From an uncultured Flavobacteriales bacterium (GTDB lineage Bacteria; Bacteroidota; Bacteroidia; Flavobacteriales_D; SKUL01), in contig CALDPJ010000055.1 of the NCBI GenBank assembly GCA_937911795.1, positions 1 to 27,666 of the forward strand: 27,666 nucleotides of DNA, read 5' to 3'. Shown in pieces: positions 1 to 8,442 of the stretch. Below the pieces are notes generated by a model. It was not told where the DNA came from, did no database searches, and was given only the letters and a program-made list of their open reading frames with translations. The translations under genes were made by a program, and so were the position numbers. How positions within the stretch are numbered: position 1 is the stretch's first letter; every line of letters starts with the position of its first letter.

Positions 1-1590
1 GACATAGCCGTCAGCGCTCCCGCCGTTGAAGGAACCGGAAATCGTGCCGGCAGTCACCGGAAAGTCGGTCGAAACGGTTCCGCCGGTGACGATCACATTG
101 TTTTCACTGTCCACATCTACTGCGTAAGCAGCATCGGGTTGAAGTCCTCCGAGATAAGTTCCGAACAACACATTTTCCAGATCCGAATCCAGTTTAATTA
201 CACACCCGTCCTGATTGCCGCCGATATTGGGTTGAAAAGCTTCTGACGTCACCGGGAAATCGGCACTGTAAGTAGAACTTACAATGATGACGTTATCGTC
301 GTTGTCGAATAGCACTTCGCCCCGCATTTCATCGGCATAGTTGAATTTTAGGCCGGTTCCGGTGCTGAGACCGTCATTTCCGGTTCCGCCGATAAAGGTA
401 GATGCCAGGAGGTCGGTACCCGCTGCAGAAAGTTTGGAGACGACGATATCCGATCCGTTGACATAGCTGACACCAACGCCCGATGGGGCAAAGGCAGATC
501 CGCCGTTAAATACTTCCTGAAATGCTCCGCCGGTGGTGGGATAATTGGGAGAACTCGTGGTGCCATACATATACAATTCACCTTGACTGTTGACGATGAG
601 GCTGTGTGGCAATTCATCGCTCGAGCCGCCGATATAGGTGGAGTAAACCAATGAAGTTCCCGACGTATCGTATTTGGTGATGCCGATATCGTTTCCAGCC
701 AATGATCCCGCACCTGTTCCGCCTGCCCAACTGGTTTGGTAAGCACCCAAAGTGGTAGGATATCCATTACCGAAAATTGAACTTCCGGAATACAAAAAAC
801 CTTCCTGATCGAAGGTAGCCGTGAACCCGAAATTGTCGGCGGTGCTGCCGGAATAGGTGGAGAAACTCAGCTCCGGATCGATGATCAGTGGCAGATTTTG
901 GTCATAATCTCCAACAGCAAAACGAATCGTGTTTTCTGACAGTAGATAATTACATTCAATCTCCTGAATTTTACCGTCGATGAGCTGGTAAGCAAAAGGC
1001 TTTGCCTCGATGATTTCGTTCACGCTGGTGGATACAATCAACTTCCCTTTTTTGATTTTGAGATTGTCCACACCCCGGTATTCTAGCTCAATGTTTTCTG
1101 ATTGCCCACCGGGTTGAATCACGAAATCGTACTTTACATTGTCGCCGGAGGTGTAGACTTTCAGGTTGGTTAGCGGATAGATTTGCTCGAGCGTGATGGT
1201 TTCATAAGCCCGTGCAAACGACGCCCATTTTGCAGGATCGCTGCCGAGGAAATAATTGAAGTAATCGGTTGATGGATTCTTGGTTTGCAGAACCGGCGGC
1301 TGACTGTTCTTGAAAATAACCTGATAAGCGTGCCCCCGGATAAAATCTTCAAGCGGCGTTTCAATTGCTTCCCCGGAATGTGCCTGATGCCGCCGGAAGA
1401 GTAGTTCGCTGTCGAGAAAGTTAAAAGTAAACCGATCGTTTTCAAGGTAACAGCTACCTGCAGGGATGTCGGCTTTAAAAAGCACTTGCTGTTCCCATTG
1501 GCCTTTATTTTCGACAAATCGCACTCTGCTTTGCTGAGCGAGCGCAAATAAATTAACGGATGCAAAAAAAATCAGCAGCAGAATTCGCAT
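1..1590 (-). CDS. DUF7948/SBBP-type beta-propeller surface protein, 3' end outside window
   Basis: This is an open frame of 530 codons with no stop before the left edge, so the C-terminus is missing. The ATG at 1590 is followed by a clear signal peptide (MRILLLIFFASVNLFALAQ), which fixes the start. Residues about 22-240 (RFVENKGQWEQQVLFKA, then YFLGSDPAKWAS and a YDFVIQPGG segment) match the N-terminal domain seen in many Bacteroidota SBBP proteins (DUF7948). From about residue 245 (LSFSTYSGSTADNFGF) come propeller-type repeats with STYIGGSSDE, STFIGGTGND and FGTYLGGLQPDAAY cores, each followed by a DFPVT or YPTT segment, as in the SBBP repeat family. Such proteins are normally secreted, often by T9SS with a C-terminal sorting domain; that end would lie left of the window. 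The gene starts 46 nt after nadB with no obvious promoter between, so it may be read through from nadA-nadB, although no metabolic link is apparent. Family call is confident, function unknown. Confidence 0.85.
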   Translation of the reverse strand, partial: MRILLLIFFASVNLFALAQQSRVRFVENKGQWEQQVLFKADIPAGSCYLENDRFTFNFLDSELLFRRHQAHSGEAIETPLEDFIRGHAYQVIFKNSQPPVLQTKNPSTDYFNYFLGSDPAKWASFARAYETITLEQIYPLTNLKVYTSGDNVKYDFVIQPGGQSENIELEYRGVDNLKIKKGKLIVSTSVNEIIEAKPFAYQLIDGKIQEIECNYLLSENTIRFAVGDYDQNLPLIIDPELSFSTYSGSTADNFGFTATFDQEGFLYSGSSIFGNGYPTTLGAYQTSWAGGTGAGSLAGNDIGITKYDTSGTSLVYSTYIGGSSDELPHSLIVNSQGELYMYGTTSSPNYPTTGGAFQEVFNGGSAFAPSGVGVSYVNGSDIVVSKLSAAGTDLLASTFIGGTGNDGLSTGTGLKFNYADEMRGEVLFDNDDNVIIVSSTYSADFPVTSEAFQPNIGGNQDGCVIKLDSDLENVLFGTYLGGLQPDAAYAVDVDSENNVIVTGGTVSTDFPVTAGTISGSFNGGSADGYV

Positions 1591-1594
1591 TTGA

Positions 1595-1611
1595 CCAAAT
1601 TACAAATTTGG
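1595..1611. repeat. short inverted repeat in the nadB-downstream gap
   Basis: CCAAATT and AATTTGG arms of 7 nt flank a 3-nt spacer, 5 nt upstream of the start codon of the beta-propeller gene. It could be a weak hairpin in the intercistronic leader or an operator-like site. It is AT-rich and short, so chance is a real alternative. Confidence 0.3.
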
Positions 1612-1636
1612 CCGGTGATACCGCAATGCTGACTTT

Positions 1637-3208
1637 TCAGGCTATAGAACCGACTGGAATTTGTGACGTAGACGGTGATACTGGTTCAAGGTCGCGGTTG
1701 AAGAAAGTGCCCCGGTTTTCGGTGCGTAAAAGTGACTGGCGAATGATCAAAGCCGCGGTGTCGGCAAGATTCCGGGTTTCGTGCCATTCCGGTGAGTTCG
1801 GATTGAAATATTCGGGTCGTAGTAAATCGGCAGCAATTTGATCTACTAGTTCTGCAGCTTTCCTGAGTTCATCATTTCTGCGTTCAATGCCTACAAGAGC
1901 ACTCATGGTTTGCTGGATCCTGAGTCGCAATATTTTGGGGTCAGAAGTTGGAGGTATTGCAGGGGTAAGAAGGGGGTCAGCCGATTCGATGTCATCGATT
2001 CCGAGATCATTCGTTCGGTTGGATACATCTTCAAAACTCCTGTGCGCATAGACAATAGCTTCGAGCAGGGAATTCGAAGCGAGTCGATTGGCGCCGTGAA
2101 GGCCTGTGCGCGAACATTCCCCGCAAGCATACAGACGATTGATAGAGGTGCGTCCGCGATCGTCCACCACAATTCCTCCGCAGAGATAATGTGCAGCAGG
2201 AACTACCGGAATCATATCTTCGGAGACGTCGATCCCCAATTCCGAGCATTTTCTGAAAATATTCGGAAAATGAAGTTGGAAGGAATCTTTATTTATGTGC
2301 CGGCAATCCAGCAAAACATATTTATCTCCGCTGGATTTCAGTTCGGTGAAAATGGCGCGGGAAACAATATCCCGCGAGGCCAAATCTTTTCGAGGGTCGT
2401 ATCGGTGCATAAAAGCTTCGCCCGAAATGGTACGAAGGATGGCTCCGGTGCCCCGCACGGCTTCCGAAATCAGAAACGAAGGACTGCGGTTGGGTTCGTA
2501 CAACGCTGTTGGGTGAAACTGCACAAATTCCATATCGGCAGTGGCTGCTTTGGCGCGAGCAGCCATCGCAATTCCATCACCGGTTGCAACCACCGGATTG
2601 GTGGTGTTGCTGTAAACCTGTCCGGCTCCACCTGCGGCGAGCAACGTGAATTTTGACCGCAGCGACAATCGTTTTTCGGTTTTGGTATTCAGAACAATTA
2701 CCCCGTAGCAGTTATTGTTTTCAGTAATCAGATCAACGGCAAGGTGGTGTTGCAGAATGCGGATATTGCGTTGCGCTTTGATCCTGTTCAACAACGTTTT
2801 TTCGATCTCGAGCCCGGTGGCATCCCCACGGTGCAAAATCCGGTTGGCCGAATGTCCGCCTTCTTTTCCCAGGTGATAAGATTGAAGAGGAGATCTGTCG
2901 AATCGCGTTCCCCACTCGATTAGTTCTTTCAGTCTTTCGGGACCTTGCCGGATCACCATTTCAACCACCTGTTCGTCGCACAACCCGTCTCCGGCTCTGA
3001 GCGTGTCAGAAATGTGTTCTTCAAAAGAGTCGCTTCCGATATCAGAAACCACGGCAATTCCTCCCTGTGCATAGCGCGTGTTGGACTCAATGGCTTTGGT
3101 TTTGGTGACAATCGTTACCTCTTTGGCCGGAAAACGAAGGGCCGTTTTCAGCGCAAAAGTCAATCCGGCAATTCCGGATCCGATCACCAGAAAATCGGTT
3201 TGTTTCAT
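1637..3208 (-). CDS. nadB: L-aspartate oxidase NadB
   Basis: Oxidises L-aspartate to iminoaspartate using FAD in the cytoplasm, the first step of de novo NAD synthesis; the unstable product passes to quinolinate synthase (NadA). The 523-residue length is close to that of E. coli NadB (about 540). Visible motifs are the N-terminal FAD dinucleotide fold VIGSGIAGLTFAL (8-20), TRYAQGGIA (44-52), EGGHSANRILH (116-126), FVQFHPTAL (228-236), HYLCGGIVVD (340-349) and the C-terminal FAD-binding ACGECSRTGLHGANRLASN (361-379). These separate it from fumarate reductase/succinate dehydrogenase flavoproteins together with the neighbouring nadA. Its ATG overlaps the TGA of nadA by 4 nt (ATGA at 3205-3208), so the two are translationally coupled. 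nadC is not in the window. Confidence 0.97.
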   Translation of the reverse strand: MKQTDFLVIGSGIAGLTFALKTALRFPAKEVTIVTKTKAIESNTRYAQGGIAVVSDIGSDSFEEHISDTLRAGDGLCDEQVVEMVIRQGPERLKELIEWGTRFDRSPLQSYHLGKEGGHSANRILHRGDATGLEIEKTLLNRIKAQRNIRILQHHLAVDLITENNNCYGVIVLNTKTEKRLSLRSKFTLLAAGGAGQVYSNTTNPVVATGDGIAMAARAKAATADMEFVQFHPTALYEPNRSPSFLISEAVRGTGAILRTISGEAFMHRYDPRKDLASRDIVSRAIFTELKSSGDKYVLLDCRHINKDSFQLHFPNIFRKCSELGIDVSEDMIPVVPAAHYLCGGIVVDDRGRTSINRLYACGECSRTGLHGANRLASNSLLEAIVYAHRSFEDVSNRTNDLGIDDIESADPLLTPAIPPTSDPKILRLRIQQTMSALVGIERRNDELRKAAELVDQIAADLLRPEYFNPNSPEWHETRNLADTAALIIRQSLLRTENRGTFFNRDLEPVSPSTSQIPVGSIA

Positions 3209-4164
3209 GCGGGTTGGGCCACGGGTTTTCCGGCAGAAAGTTCAAGCATGCGTTCAATCGGCAGCAATGCACGGTTGCGAAGTTCTTCTTCCACAAAAAT
3301 TTCGGGCTGCTGAAACTTCATGCAGTTGAACAATTTCTGAAGCGTGTTCATCTTCATGAACGCGCATTCGCTGCAGGCACAGGTGTTGTCTTCTTCGGCC
3401 GGGGCTGGAATCAACATTTTTCCCGGAGCTTCTTTCATCATCTCGTGAAGAATTCCCGCTTCGGTGGCCACAATAAAAGTCTGGTGCGGACTTTCCTTCA
3501 CGTACCGGATCATCTGCGCGGTGGAACCGATAAACTGTGCGGTTTTCAGAATGATTTCTTCGGATTCCGGGTGAGCTATGATTTTTGCATCCGGATGTTT
3601 GGCGTGCAGCTTCAGTAATTTTTCTGCTGAAAATGCTTCGTGCACGATACAGGCACCGTCCCAAAGCAGCATATCGCGCCCCGTGGTTTTAATCAGGTAT
3701 TTACCGAGATTTTTATCCGGCGCAAATATGATGGGTTGATCTGCAGGAATCGATTCAATAACCTTTACCGCGTTGGACGAGGTGCAGACAATATCGCTCA
3801 GCGCTTTTATTCCGGCGCTGCAATTGATGTACGTGACTACTGCGTGATCGGGATGATCGTTGACAAATGCTTCGAATAAATCGGGCGGGCAGGACTCTGC
3901 CAATGAACAACCCGCCATCATATCCGGCAACAATACCTTTTTATCCGGATTCAGAATCTTTGCCGTTTCGGCCATAAAATGCACTCCGGCAAAGACGATG
4001 ACATCGGCGTCGGTCTCGGCGGCTTTTTGAGAAAGTGCGAGACTGTCACCAACAAAATCGGCAACTTCCTGAATGTCTGGTTCCTGGTAATAGTGGGCTA
4101 GAATCACTGCATTCAATTCGCGTTTCAACCGCACGATTTCTTGTTTTAATCCTGCTTTATTCAT
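3205..4164 (-). CDS. nadA: quinolinate synthase NadA
   Basis: Condenses iminoaspartate with dihydroxyacetone phosphate to quinolinate, the second step of de novo NAD synthesis; a cytoplasmic [4Fe-4S] enzyme. At 319 residues it is of the short class. HYYQEPDIQEVADFVGDSL (24-42) is the family's N-terminal substrate motif. The three cluster cysteines are identifiable by context and spacing: C86 (in MMAGCSLAE), C172 (in GACIVHE) and C267 (in ECAFMKMNTL), with two extra cysteines (C262, C264) just before the last. TYINCSAGIKALSDIVCTSSN (positions 111-131 region) is also typical. The gene is first of the nad pair and has its own candidate promoter 30 nt upstream (TACCTTTG, minus strand, 4194-4201), so it need not depend on the cassette upstream of it. 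Confidence 0.97.
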   Translation of the reverse strand: MNKAGLKQEIVRLKRELNAVILAHYYQEPDIQEVADFVGDSLALSQKAAETDADVIVFAGVHFMAETAKILNPDKKVLLPDMMAGCSLAESCPPDLFEAFVNDHPDHAVVTYINCSAGIKALSDIVCTSSNAVKVIESIPADQPIIFAPDKNLGKYLIKTTGRDMLLWDGACIVHEAFSAEKLLKLHAKHPDAKIIAHPESEEIILKTAQFIGSTAQMIRYVKESPHQTFIVATEAGILHEMMKEAPGKMLIPAPAEEDNTCACSECAFMKMNTLQKLFNCMKFQQPEIFVEEELRNRALLPIERMLELSAGKPVAQPA

Positions 4165-4193
4165 GGATGAAAATATGAGCTTTTTACCGTGTA

Positions 4194-4201
4194 CAAAGGT
4201 A
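4194..4201 (-). promoter_or_regulatory. candidate -7 promoter element (TAnnTTTG) for nadA-nadB
   Basis: On the minus strand this reads TACCTTTG, a full match to the Bacteroidota primary-sigma -7 consensus TAnnTTTG, 29 nt from the nadA start codon. I could not find a convincing -33 TTG/TTTG partner at the expected distance, so the call rests on the -7 match and its position in a 125-nt gap (4165-4289) that otherwise shows nothing recognisable. Confidence 0.5.
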
Positions 4202-4289
4202 CTCTGGTTTGAGATGATGTACTATGATTTTGCTCAGGAAAACGAATTCTTATGGGATAAATTACGCCTGGATTGAAATATCCGACGGG

Positions 4290-7200
4290 TTAGAATTTCA
4301 GCCCGATCAACAGTACATCATCTACCTGATCGAGGTCTCCTTTCCATTCGTCAAAATGTTTTTGAATGGCTTCGTGCTGATCTTTGGCAGATTTGGAGGA
4401 AATATTCCGGATTAACGAAACGAATCCACTTCTTTTCAGTTTTTTGCCTTTTTTGCCTCCGAACTGATCCTGATATCCATCGCTGGTGAGGTACAACGTA
4501 TCACCGGCTTTCATTTGGTGTTCGTACATGGTGAAATTCTTAGATTGGCCGATGTGGAAACCACCGATTGAATTCCGGTCACCGTCAATTTTTGTCACCT
4601 CGTCCTGCGATGCGATGTAAACGTTGCTCATGGCCGAGCACATCCGAACCAATCGGGTATTCAAATCAATTTCGCAAATAACTACGTCCATTCCATCTTG
4701 CGGACCGGTAGACAACGATGATTGTTGCAGTACTTGTCGAAGCTCTTCATCCAGTTTTCGCATGATGTTGTGCGGACCATCAATTTCGGTGTTGCTGATG
4801 ATATCGTTCATTTTGGTGGAGCCAATCATACTTAAAAGGGCACCCGGAACTCCATGACCTGTGCAGTCGGCCACACTTACAATCAGTTTGTTACCTATAA
4901 TTTTAAACCAGTAAAAGTCGCCGCTGATGATGTCGCGTGGTTTGTAATAGATGAATGAATCCGGAAAATACTGTTGTAGCTTCCATTGATCGGGTAGGGT
5001 AGCATCCTGAATCTTTTTGGCGTAGTGAATACTTGAGGTGATGTCTTTGTTTTTTTTCTCGAGCTCAATACTTTTTGCGTGTACCTCGCGGGTTCTGATG
5101 TCGAGATTTTTCTTCAGATATCTTCTGATTCTCTGTTGTCGTCGGTCGCGCAGTTTTAAGAGAGCTACCATCAGCGTCACAAGAGATAGAGCCGCAATAA
5201 CAATAAACCACGACTGCTGCCAAAATGGTTTTTCGATAAAAATCCGGACTTCGGCAGCCACCGGCGATTTAATTCCGTCGCTGTTGAAAGCAACCACTTT
5301 GAATGTATAGGTTCCGGGATCGATCCGGCTGTAGTTGGCCTCGTTATTCGCCGTTACATCCTGCCAGTCGCGGTCATGGCCTTCGAGAATATACTGGTAA
5401 GTTACCTCCTGAGATTTTCTGAAACTGAGTCCCAGAAATTCAAATTTTGCTTTGTATTGCCCCGAAGGAAGACTGATGTCGGTACTGTTCTGTATCTCAT
5501 CTTCGATGATCACCGATTCAATATTTATAATCGGAGCGATGCTGTTGTGAATGTCTTTTGAAGGATTGTATCGAACCAGATTTTTATTGGTTCCCCACCA
5601 GATTTCGCCATTGTTGTCTTCCAATACAGCATTGGGCTGAAAGTCGAGAAACATTCCCTGATCCTGATCAATAATATTTACCTGATCGTTTTTCGGGTTG
5701 TAGCAACTCAGTCCACCTTTGTGTCCCACCCACACTTTATCCTGCTGGTCGATTTCAATGCTGTAGCAGAAATTGGATTTCAATCCATGGCTGTGTGCGT
5801 TGATGGTTCTGATACTTTCGTAATCAAAAATAAATAATCCGCTTCCGTTTGTTGCCAGCCAGATATTGTCATTATTGTCCATCGTGATCGCTACCTGATC
5901 GTGTACGCGCTGGTCTTCGGAAATAACGATGTTGACAATTTTGCCGTTTTTGATGTAACTCAGGTATGCAGAGGCTGTGCTGTACCACAGATTACCCTTT
6001 TTATCCAGTGATAAGGATTTTATGACATTGTGTTCTAATCCGTCCTCTTTGTTGTAATAGGTAATGGCCCTATTTTCCCGCTGAATTTCATATATACCGT
6101 TTTTCGTAGCGATCCAAATATGCGTTTCGTTTCCGGTGATATCATTAATTGCTAAACTTAACCGATCATCAGAAAGCTCCACGGTCTTAAAAATAGTGTC
6201 AGAAGGATGTTTGTAGTAAATACCGTTGGTCGACGATCCGGCCCAGACTCCGAAATCGGAATCCACAAAAATGGAAGAATAAATATCCTTCGGCAATCCA
6301 TGCACGTCTGTAAATAAAGTTGGAGTTTTAAAATTCCCAGAGTCCACCATCAATACCGCATTTTTTAGACCCATCCAGAATATGTTTTCCCGGTTGTGTA
6401 TCGAATAGTATCCACCATTGTCGGGAAATGGATTTTCGTAAAAGACAAAAGCGTTGTTGCTAAGGCTGGAAATTCCGCCTGCATTGTGGTTTCCTCCAAA
6501 TTTACCGGCCCAGATATTTCCTTCACGATCGCGAAAAACCGTTTTAATATCGTTGGATCCCATTCCGTTGCTCTCGTTGAATCTGCTGATAATATGATAT
6601 TCTCCATTGGATTCAAACGGTGCAATGTGCAACATTCCTTTTCCAAAAGTTCCGATCCACAAGCTGTTATCCGGTGCTTCAAGAATCGACTGTATGTTGT
6701 ATTGGTCGAGATGAAGGTTTTCACCTACAGGTGTGACGATTACACGATGATTACTTCGCAGCTGAACGACATATACTCCTTCATCTTCGGTGCCGACATA
6801 ATATTGACCGGGAAGTTTCCCCGGAGCGATACAGTTGATTTTTGTCAGCGGAATATCGTATACAATGGATTCTAAAACCGGTTCCTGATCCTCTCCGGTG
6901 AGCAAATACAAATAAAGACCTTCGTTGGTGCCGACAAGCATCTGGCCTTTGCTGGTGATCCGGAAATCGAACAGCAGCAGTTGCGAAAACGGCGTGGTAA
7001 AGGCGGTGATTTCTTCTTTGGGATTTACCTTAATGATTCCGCTGTGCTGAGAAAGTAACCAGGTGTTTTCTTGCTCATCTTCCCGGATGGCTCGGATCAC
7101 ACTGTTAAAATGTTTGGTGGTTTTTAATTGCCGAAATTCACCTTTTTGAAAGACGGTACATCCGCCCTGGTTGTGGCCCATCCACAGTTTACCATTCGAA

Positions 7201-7451
7201 CCTTTATAAAGCGTGCTCACAAAATTTTCGGTGAGTCCGTCGGCGGTGAAATAGTTTTTGAAATGAAATCCGTTGAACTTGCACAAACCTTCGCCGGTGG
7301 CTATCCACAAATAACCTCGATCGTCCTGGGTGATGTCATAGATAAACGGATGCGACACCCCGTCCTCCACATTGAAGTTATGGAAGCTGTAGGATTGCGA
7401 AAACGCGGATACGCTGCAAAAAACAAAGGCTATGAGGAGGATTTTGTTCAA
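4290..7451 (-). CDS. Reg_prop/Y_Y_Y membrane sensor with cytoplasmic SpoIIE-type phosphatase
   Basis: A 1053-residue signalling protein. Residues 1-19 are a signal peptide (MNKILLIAFVFCSVSAFSQ). Residues about 22-640 form a two-component-regulator propeller with many DxxGxxWIAT/GxWxGT-like blades (GYLWIATGEGL at 47-57, NSLWIGTFGKG, GNIWAGKFGG, DNIWLATNGSG, GEIWWGTNKNL). Residues about 660-738 are a Y_Y_Y domain (YQYILEGHDRDWQ...GTYTFKVVAFNSDG). One transmembrane helix at about 747-766 is followed by a charged coiled linker (767-810). The C-terminal phosphatase of the SpoIIE/PP2C type shows its metal motifs: SGDFYWF (843-849), DCTGHGVPGALLS (862-874), SDGYQDQFGG (990-999) and DDVLLIG (1044-1050). 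SpoIIE-type phosphatases usually dephosphorylate anti-anti-sigma or similar partners; none is nearby. The start is TTG: no ATG lies near it, and only this start keeps the signal peptide. It lies 6 nt after, and in frame with, the preceding gene's TAA. Last gene of the five-gene cassette. Confidence 0.9.
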   Translation of the reverse strand: MNKILLIAFVFCSVSAFSQSYSFHNFNVEDGVSHPFIYDITQDDRGYLWIATGEGLCKFNGFHFKNYFTADGLTENFVSTLYKGSNGKLWMGHNQGGCTVFQKGEFRQLKTTKHFNSVIRAIREDEQENTWLLSQHSGIIKVNPKEEITAFTTPFSQLLLFDFRITSKGQMLVGTNEGLYLYLLTGEDQEPVLESIVYDIPLTKINCIAPGKLPGQYYVGTEDEGVYVVQLRSNHRVIVTPVGENLHLDQYNIQSILEAPDNSLWIGTFGKGMLHIAPFESNGEYHIISRFNESNGMGSNDIKTVFRDREGNIWAGKFGGNHNAGGISSLSNNAFVFYENPFPDNGGYYSIHNRENIFWMGLKNAVLMVDSGNFKTPTLFTDVHGLPKDIYSSIFVDSDFGVWAGSSTNGIYYKHPSDTIFKTVELSDDRLSLAINDITGNETHIWIATKNGIYEIQRENRAITYYNKEDGLEHNVIKSLSLDKKGNLWYSTASAYLSYIKNGKIVNIVISEDQRVHDQVAITMDNNDNIWLATNGSGLFIFDYESIRTINAHSHGLKSNFCYSIEIDQQDKVWVGHKGGLSCYNPKNDQVNIIDQDQGMFLDFQPNAVLEDNNGEIWWGTNKNLVRYNPSKDIHNSIAPIINIESVIIEDEIQNSTDISLPSGQYKAKFEFLGLSFRKSQEVTYQYILEGHDRDWQDVTANNEANYSRIDPGTYTFKVVAFNSDGIKSPVAAEVRIFIEKPFWQQSWFIVIAALSLVTLMVALLKLRDRRQQRIRRYLKKNLDIRTREVHAKSIELEKKNKDITSSIHYAKKIQDATLPDQWKLQQYFPDSFIYYKPRDIISGDFYWFKIIGNKLIVSVADCTGHGVPGALLSMIGSTKMNDIISNTEIDGPHNIMRKLDEELRQVLQQSSLSTGPQDGMDVVICEIDLNTRLVRMCSAMSNVYIASQDEVTKIDGDRNSIGGFHIGQSKNFTMYEHQMKAGDTLYLTSDGYQDQFGGKKGKKLKRSGFVSLIRNISSKSAKDQHEAIQKHFDEWKGDLDQVDDVLLIGLKF

Positions 7452-7457
7452 CAGCAG

Positions 7458-8426
7458 TTATTTTTTCACAACTTTTATAGAGGGCTGATATTTCGGAATT
7501 CCACCGATCGGAACCGTATAGAAAGGCAGAAATTCGCCGTACTGGTTTCGCACGGCAATAACAACATTGTTGTTTTTAATTGTGTTTTTGCTCTTGATGA
7601 ACTGGATGTCGAGCGAGGAGTTGTGCTCGCGGTCTACAATTTTATGCTCGCTGGAGCTCCATTTGTCATCTGCCGAAGTTTCAATTTCCAGTCCCGGCTT
7701 CGCTTTCGAAACAATTTTAATCACCCCGTCCAGATCCCAATCGAAATTGGATTGCTTGATCGAAATCACCTTGTCATCAATGAAAGGGTAGATGTGAGAT
7801 ACCTGCGCCGGATCATCGTGCAGTCGGAAGGTATATTCATAGGTGAAGGCATTTCCTCCTTCGATGGGCACATTTTCTGTTGGTTGGCTGCTCAGGAAGT
7901 AACGGTACAGGTTTCCGTCGTCGCCCGTAACTCCATCGCAGATTACTTTAAAAACATAACCGCCATATTTCGGAACCAACTCTCCTTCGGTAGGGTTAAA
8001 GGGGCCGAAAGAATACCATTGATTGTCGTATTTATCGGTTTCGGCAAACACTTTTGAAGCCAGAAGGTTGCCACTTTTGTAGTTGCCTTGTGGGTCTGAA
8101 CTGGTAGCATCGGGATGCGTGATACATTCTTTACCGCCGTATACCGAAAAACGCATGTGCGTATTCCATTCATTTTTTTGTTCGTCGTGTTTTCCGCCTG
8201 TATCCGGATCAAAAACCCGGATATAAATTGGCGTAATATTGTCCTCGGGAATTACAAAAAAGAAAGTTTGTGAAAAATCATCGTCTCCCCAGCTGGTGAG
8301 GCTGTTCGCACCAAAAGTCACCAAAAAGGGAATATTTTCTTCTTCGGCCGGCACCGGCTGAGCCATGCCGGATTTCCCGAACATAGTTGTAATCATCAGT
8401 AACAATAGAGGATAGAGTAATTTCAT
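7458..8426 (-). CDS. uncharacterised exported protein of 322 residues
   Basis: I do not recognise the family. I place the start at the ATG at 8426 because it begins a good signal peptide (MKLLYPLLLLMITTMFGKSGMAQ); a longer frame back to 8546 would overlap the preceding gene by 104 nt and bury the signal peptide 40 residues in. The mature part looks beta-rich with no transmembrane segment. Visible features are FGANSLTSWGDDDFSQTFFF (39-58), IYIRVFDPDTGGKHDE (67-82), a possible metal-binding DWDLDG (229-234), and a region with SSSEHKIVDREHNSSLDIQF (257-276). Only two cysteines are present after the signal (C101, C163), and might pair. It sits 16 nt after the OmpA-family gene and 6 nt before the SpoIIE-type sensor, so it most likely acts in the periplasm or at the outer membrane with these. 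Role unknown; a ligand for the sensor's propeller or a partner of the OmpA protein are both guesses. Confidence 0.8.
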   Translation of the reverse strand: MKLLYPLLLLMITTMFGKSGMAQPVPAEEENIPFLVTFGANSLTSWGDDDFSQTFFFVIPEDNITPIYIRVFDPDTGGKHDEQKNEWNTHMRFSVYGGKECITHPDATSSDPQGNYKSGNLLASKVFAETDKYDNQWYSFGPFNPTEGELVPKYGGYVFKVICDGVTGDDGNLYRYFLSSQPTENVPIEGGNAFTYEYTFRLHDDPAQVSHIYPFIDDKVISIKQSNFDWDLDGVIKIVSKAKPGLEIETSADDKWSSSEHKIVDREHNSSLDIQFIKSKNTIKNNNVVIAVRNQYGEFLPFYTVPIGGIPKYQPSIKVVKK

Positions 8427-8442
8427 GTGCCGGCTATTTTTC

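Noticed and set aside
1910..2656. Plus-strand open frame of 248 codons inside nadB
   Set aside because: Fully antisense to a strongly conserved flavoenzyme; composition looks like complementary codons of that gene.
4165..4289. Terminator or small gene between the sensor gene and nadA
   Set aside because: No clear hairpin with a T run and no convincing short frame; only the TAnnTTTG-type element on the minus strand stands out.
7128..8057. Plus-strand open frame of 309 codons opposite the sensor and the unknown exported gene
   Set aside because: It spans the end of one convincing minus-strand gene and the start of another, has no recognisable motif or signal, and disagrees with the frame supported by propeller motifs and signal peptides.
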